A DNA stretch of 64,000 nucleotides, from the NCBI RefSeq assembly GCF_000980895.1, contig NZ_LAZX01000085.1, forward strand, positions 1 to 64,000, read 5' to 3'. Origin of the DNA: Sphingomonas sp. Ag1 (GTDB taxonomy: Bacteria > Pseudomonadota > Alphaproteobacteria > Sphingomonadales > Sphingomonadaceae). Position 1 is the stretch's first letter. Each line of letters begins with the position of its first letter. Positions 61,301 to 64,000 of the stretch are shown here, in pieces. Under the pieces are notes generated by a model that saw only the letters and a program-made list of their open reading frames with translations, was not told the origin of the DNA and ran no database searches. A program made the translations under genes and the position numbers.

Positions 61301-64000
61301 ACGGCCATGTCGCACGCGCGGTGCGCAGCGTGTGGCTGGCGGGCGAGGACGATTGGTGGTTCGGCGGCGACAATGGCGACCGGATGGACCTGATCCCCGA
61401 GCAGCAGACTTACAAGGCCGGCGATACCGCGCGCTTCCAGGTGCGCATGCCATTCCGCGAGGCAACCGCGCTGGTAACGGTCGAGCGCGAGGGCGTGCTG
61501 TCCAGCTTCGTCACCCATCTATCGGGCAACAATCCGGTCGTGTCTGTGCCGATGGCCGGCAGCTTTGCCCCCGACGTCTATGTATCGGTGATGGCGGTGC
61601 GCGGCCGGGTGGAAAGCGGGTTCTGGACGTGGATCAACCGGATCGCGCGCACACTGGGGTTGTCGAGCAAGCCGGACGAGGCGCAGGCTCCCACCGCGCT
61701 CGTTGATCTCGCCAAGCCGGCCTATCGCATGGGCATGGCCAGGGTGAAGGTCGGCTGGGAAGCGCACGAACTGCGCATCGCGGTGAAGGCGGACCGGGAC
61801 CGTTATGCCCCGCGTGATACCGCGCAAGTGGCGGTTGAGGTCCGCCGCCCCGACGGGAAGCCGGCACGGTCGGCCGACCTTGCCTTTGTCGCCGTCGATC
61901 AGGCGCTGTTGCAACTGGCGCCGAACGAAAGCTGGAACCTGCTCCCCGCCATGATGGGGGAACGGCCGCTGTCGGTGCTGACCTCCACCGCGCAGATGCA
62001 GGTGGTGGGCAAGCGCCATTACGGGCGCAAGGCGGTGGAGGCTGGCGGTGGCGGCGGTGATGCCTCCGCGCTCAACCGTGAGAATTTCGAGCCCGTGCTG
62101 CTGTGGCGCGATCGGGTGGCGCTCGACGAACAGGGCCGCGCCCGCATCGCCGTGCCGTTGTCGGATGCGCTGTCGTCGTTCAAGCTGGTGGGGATCGCCA
62201 CCGACGGCGCGCAATTGTTCGGCACCGGCAGCACCGATATTCGCACGGCGCAGGATCTGTCGATCTTCGCCGGGCTGCCGCCGCTGGTGCGCACAGGCGA
62301 TTATTATTCGGCCGCCTTCACGCTGCGCAATGGCTCCGCCCGGCCGATGACGGTGACCGCCAATGTCGACGTCTTCCCGCGTATTGCCGCTGGGCGCCCG
62401 CTGACGGTGACGATCCCGGCGGGTGGCGCCAAGGCGGTGGCGTGGAACCTGACCGCACCCCAGGGACATGACAGGCTGCGCTGGCAGGTGAGCGCACGTG
62501 CCACCGATGGCCGCGCAAGCGACAGGATCACCGTCACGCAGGATGTGATTCCCGCGGTCCCGGTCAAGGTTTGGGCGGGGACGCTCGCCCGCGTCGGCGC
62601 CGACACGCAGATCCCGATCGCACCACCGGCCGGCGCGCTTCCCGGCCGCGGCACGCTCGACATCCGGCTCGACGACAGCCTCGCGCCGCCGCTGCAGGGC
62701 GTGCGCGCCTATATGGCCGCCTATCCCTATCAGTGTTTCGAGCAAAGATTGTCGCGCATCGTGGTGCTGGGCGATGGTGCGGGGTGGAGCCAGCTCGCCG
62801 GTGAACTGCCCACCTATCAGGCGCCTGACGGCCTGTTGCGTTACTTCCCGGGCGATCAGCTCAACGGATCGGAAGTGCTGACCGCTTATGTCCTGTCCAT
62901 GGCGGGGGAAGCGGGGCTCGCCCTTCCGGAGACAGCCAAGGCCAGGATGATCGAGGCGCTGAAAGCCGTGCTCGACGGCCGCTTGCGGCGCGACGACTTC
63001 GGCGACGTCAGGCTGCAGCGGGTGGCAGCGCTGGCGGCGCTGGCGCGCGCCGGGGCCGCAACGCCGGCGATGCTGGGTCAGATCGGCATGCCGATCGGCG
63101 ACATGCCGACCGGCACGCTCGCCGATTATCTCGCCGCGATCGAGCGGATCCCGGGGCTGGCCAATGCCCCGGCGCTCCGCGCAGAGGGGGAGCGCGTGCT
63201 GCGCACCCGGCTGGTCTATGAAGGAACGCGGCTCGACCTCACCGACCAGGCAGCCGCGCCGTGGTGGCTGATGTCCTCGGGTGACGAGACTGCGATCAAG
63301 GCGACGCTGGTCACGTTGGGACGGCCGGGGTGGCAGGACGATGCGCCGCGGATGATGGTCGGCACCGCGCTGCGACAGAACCGCGGGCATTGGGACACGA
63401 CGACCGCCAATGCCTGGGGCGTGGTTGCGGCGCGCAAGTTCGCGTCGCTGTATCCTCCCGAGGCGATCGGCGGCACGACGATGCTGCGCTATGCGGGGCG
63501 GCAGATCGCGAAGAATTGGCCGCTCGCCGCGTCCGCGCGCAACGCGGCGTTCCCGCTCGCCGCTGCGCCCGCCCCATTGCGGCTCGCGCAAACGGGCGGG
63601 GCGGGGCCATGGGCCACTGTCTCCGTCTCGGCTGCGGTGCCGCTGACCAGGCCGCTGGCCGCCGGCTATCGCATGACGCGCGAGGTCAGCGTGGTGCAGG
63701 CGCGCAACGCCGGGCGGCTGACCCGCGGCGATGTGTTGAAGGTGACGATCACCGTCGACGCCTCGGCCGAGCGCAATTGGGTGGTGGTGAGCGATCCCGT
63801 CCCCGCTGGCGCGACGATCGTCGGCGACCTCGGCGGGCAATCGGCGATGCTGCAAGCCGGGAATGACGGCGAAGGCGTCTCGCCTGCCTATGTCGAACGG
63901 GGGCGCGAAGCGTGGCGCGCCTATTTTGCCTGGGTGCCGCGCGGCCGGTTCCAGGTGTCGTACAGCCTGAGGCTGAACGGCGCCGGCCGGTTCAACCTGC
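58348..64000 (+). CDS. Alpha-2-macroglobulin family protein, partial (runs off the window)
   Basis: At least 1884 residues are encoded in one open frame to the end of the window. A signal peptide (MKPTIGFALLAMLLVPASVS) without a lipobox cysteine suggests a soluble periplasmic protein. Repeated beta-sandwich MG domains, a bait-like central region and the thioester motif CFEQ (Cys1463, Gln1466, at 62734-62745) are recognisable, and the last residues visible (RLNGAGRFNL) match the end region of the bacterial family. Such proteins trap attacking proteases. The partner penicillin-binding protein PbpC usually follows and would lie outside. ATG 58348 has GGAGGGG 8 bases upstream. Confidence 0.9.
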   Translation, partial: MKPTIGFALLAMLLVPASVSGDNSPRVVMATPGGSGGTIDRFTIRFSQPMVPLGDPRAASPVTVTCSINGEGRWVDQQTYVWEFVGPLPGGTSCELKTRDGLKSVSGYALPAQQRFTVDAGGPRARAVLPASRDEIEEDQVFLVAANMRALPASVAANAYCAVDGIGEKIAVDVLPADVPAKVLSGMGSDRWEVRSFLENAGLPDALPDNAADRQKMLGAVTALQCRRPLPPGRDMALVWGGKIAGAGGRLAGADQRFDYSVRAPFTARFECSRTNPQAGCSPVQPARVRFTAPVPLSQAAAIRLTTADGKQIAPKLSDEARRNATVTDVTFAAPLPAGTTGTITLPAGIKDESGRPLANAERFPLDVRFDVAPPLVKFAASFGILEAGEGGVLPVTVRNVEPELQGRGVAVSGDSLRVTGGDGEIARWLRAVATADETDIETVERGSETIRINHTGEKSILPAGAGSPITVTLPGKGKEFEVVGIPLTKPGFYVVELASPVLGRALLGRDQTRYVATAALVTNMAVHFKWGEERSLAWVTQLSDGKPAANALVQVTDSCTGKLLARGMTDRTGGLFIPAGLPRPETYSNCESVGSPHALMVSARRGDDFSFALSDWGEGIRPYDFDLPYGYTARGEMVHTVFDRALVRRGDTIHMKHILRRPIGAGFALAPAVRGTLRLSHRGSDTQFELPLAINASGVGENSWTAPKGAPMGDYDLSIIAGDRSIETNQSFRVDEYRLPTMRATVTGPKAALVRPARVPLDLYAGYLSGGGASNLPVDLRVGWFARSATPAGYDNFTFGGRAVIEGVRPLNGEGEEDRTELPPTQTVPVRLGADGTARQTIDVPQSLDGSADMRVEMDYQDANGETLTASRTIPIYASGVQLGIRTDGWLMKQDDLRLRFVALNTEGKPIKGQKIAVALYRREVLTARRRLIGGFYAYDNQMRTTKLDAGCTATTDAQGLAQCTVDPGVSGEVYAVATTTDADGHVARAVRSVWLAGEDDWWFGGDNGDRMDLIPEQQTYKAGDTARFQVRMPFREATALVTVEREGVLSSFVTHLSGNNPVVSVPMAGSFAPDVYVSVMAVRGRVESGFWTWINRIARTLGLSSKPDEAQAPTALVDLAKPAYRMGMARVKVGWEAHELRIAVKADRDRYAPRDTAQVAVEVRRPDGKPARSADLAFVAVDQALLQLAPNESWNLLPAMMGERPLSVLTSTAQMQVVGKRHYGRKAVEAGGGGGDASALNRENFEPVLLWRDRVALDEQGRARIAVPLSDALSSFKLVGIATDGAQLFGTGSTDIRTAQDLSIFAGLPPLVRTGDYYSAAFTLRNGSARPMTVTANVDVFPRIAAGRPLTVTIPAGGAKAVAWNLTAPQGHDRLRWQVSARATDGRASDRITVTQDVIPAVPVKVWAGTLARVGADTQIPIAPPAGALPGRGTLDIRLDDSLAPPLQGVRAYMAAYPYQCFEQRLSRIVVLGDGAGWSQLAGELPTYQAPDGLLRYFPGDQLNGSEVLTAYVLSMAGEAGLALPETAKARMIEALKAVLDGRLRRDDFGDVRLQRVAALAALARAGAATPAMLGQIGMPIGDMPTGTLADYLAAIERIPGLANAPALRAEGERVLRTRLVYEGTRLDLTDQAAAPWWLMSSGDETAIKATLVTLGRPGWQDDAPRMMVGTALRQNRGHWDTTTANAWGVVAARKFASLYPPEAIGGTTMLRYAGRQIAKNWPLAASARNAAFPLAAAPAPLRLAQTGGAGPWATVSVSAAVPLTRPLAAGYRMTREVSVVQARNAGRLTRGDVLKVTITVDASAERNWVVVSDPVPAGATIVGDLGGQSAMLQAGNDGEGVSPAYVERGREAWRAYFAWVPRGRFQVSYSLRLNGAGRFNL

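Noticed and set aside
61519..63855. 778-codon minus-strand frame opposite the alpha-2-macroglobulin gene
   Set aside because: Same reason: low-complexity antisense composition and no recognisable start or domain.

Overview
The window is high-GC bacterial chromosome, most likely from a sphingomonad (Alphaproteobacteria, Sphingomonadaceae). Supporting signs are three large TonB-dependent receptors each set beside a regulator and catabolic genes, an EcfG-type general-stress promoter, a LOV-domain histidine kinase and dense short-overlap operons. No insertion sequence, prophage, CRISPR array or rRNA is visible. One initiator tRNA lies at the left edge, and a very large alpha-2-macroglobulin gene runs off the right edge.

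Layout. 1-210: initiator tRNA. 287-4447: a globin-coupled (oxygen-sensing) diguanylate cyclase, divergent from a cyanide-insensitive-type cytochrome bd oxidase operon with a 38-residue third gene. 4506-10294: metallo-beta-lactamase-fold hydrolase, DUF4142 protein, PaaX-type regulator divergent from a fatty acid desaturase, DctA transporter, TetR regulator. 10491-15734: TonB receptor, acyl-CoA synthetase and DUF4336 protein.

15744-31084 is the highlight. A four-gene operon (aldo/keto reductase, SsuD-like flavin monooxygenase, GH31 sulfoquinovosidase, UPF0324 anion exporter) diverges from a TonB receptor and is followed by a LacI regulator. A perfect 20-bp palindrome sits at the divergent start. 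The GH31 enzyme has the sulfonate-binding KERWY residue set, so this reads as an oxidative sulfoquinovose desulfurisation (sulfo-SMO-like) locus. Immediately next to it, glpD-glpR-sorA-sorB form one coupled operon divergent from glpK. Sulfoquinovosyl glycerol would be split into sulfoquinovose and glycerol. The first would be desulfurised to sulfite and a glucose-like product, the sulfite exported and oxidised to sulfate by the Tat-exported SorAB, and the glycerol fed through GlpK/GlpD. A Crp/Fnr gene at the boundary carries a single-base frameshift in a G5 run.

31103-38692: a histidine kinase and sigma-54 activator diverge from a MacAB-type efflux operon, with sigma-54 promoter and phased palindromic sites between them. 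38785-40080: YegD-like Hsp70. 40166-49020: TonB receptor and TetR regulator divergon followed by CoA ligase, MFS transporter, SDR dehydrogenase and thiolase, an acid-degradation module of unknown substrate. 49054-50195: stress-associated small genes, including an unlisted 23-codon ORF with a perfect ribosome binding site. 50569-52323: LOV hybrid histidine kinase.

52381-64000 looks like a cell-envelope region: DedA plus lipid kinase, CsbD, an OmpR-type two-component system, DedA plus UppP, and alpha-2-macroglobulin. A 27-bp element with the same CAATC-N12-GATTG core lies upstream of both dedA genes and suggests shared control by the two-component system between them.
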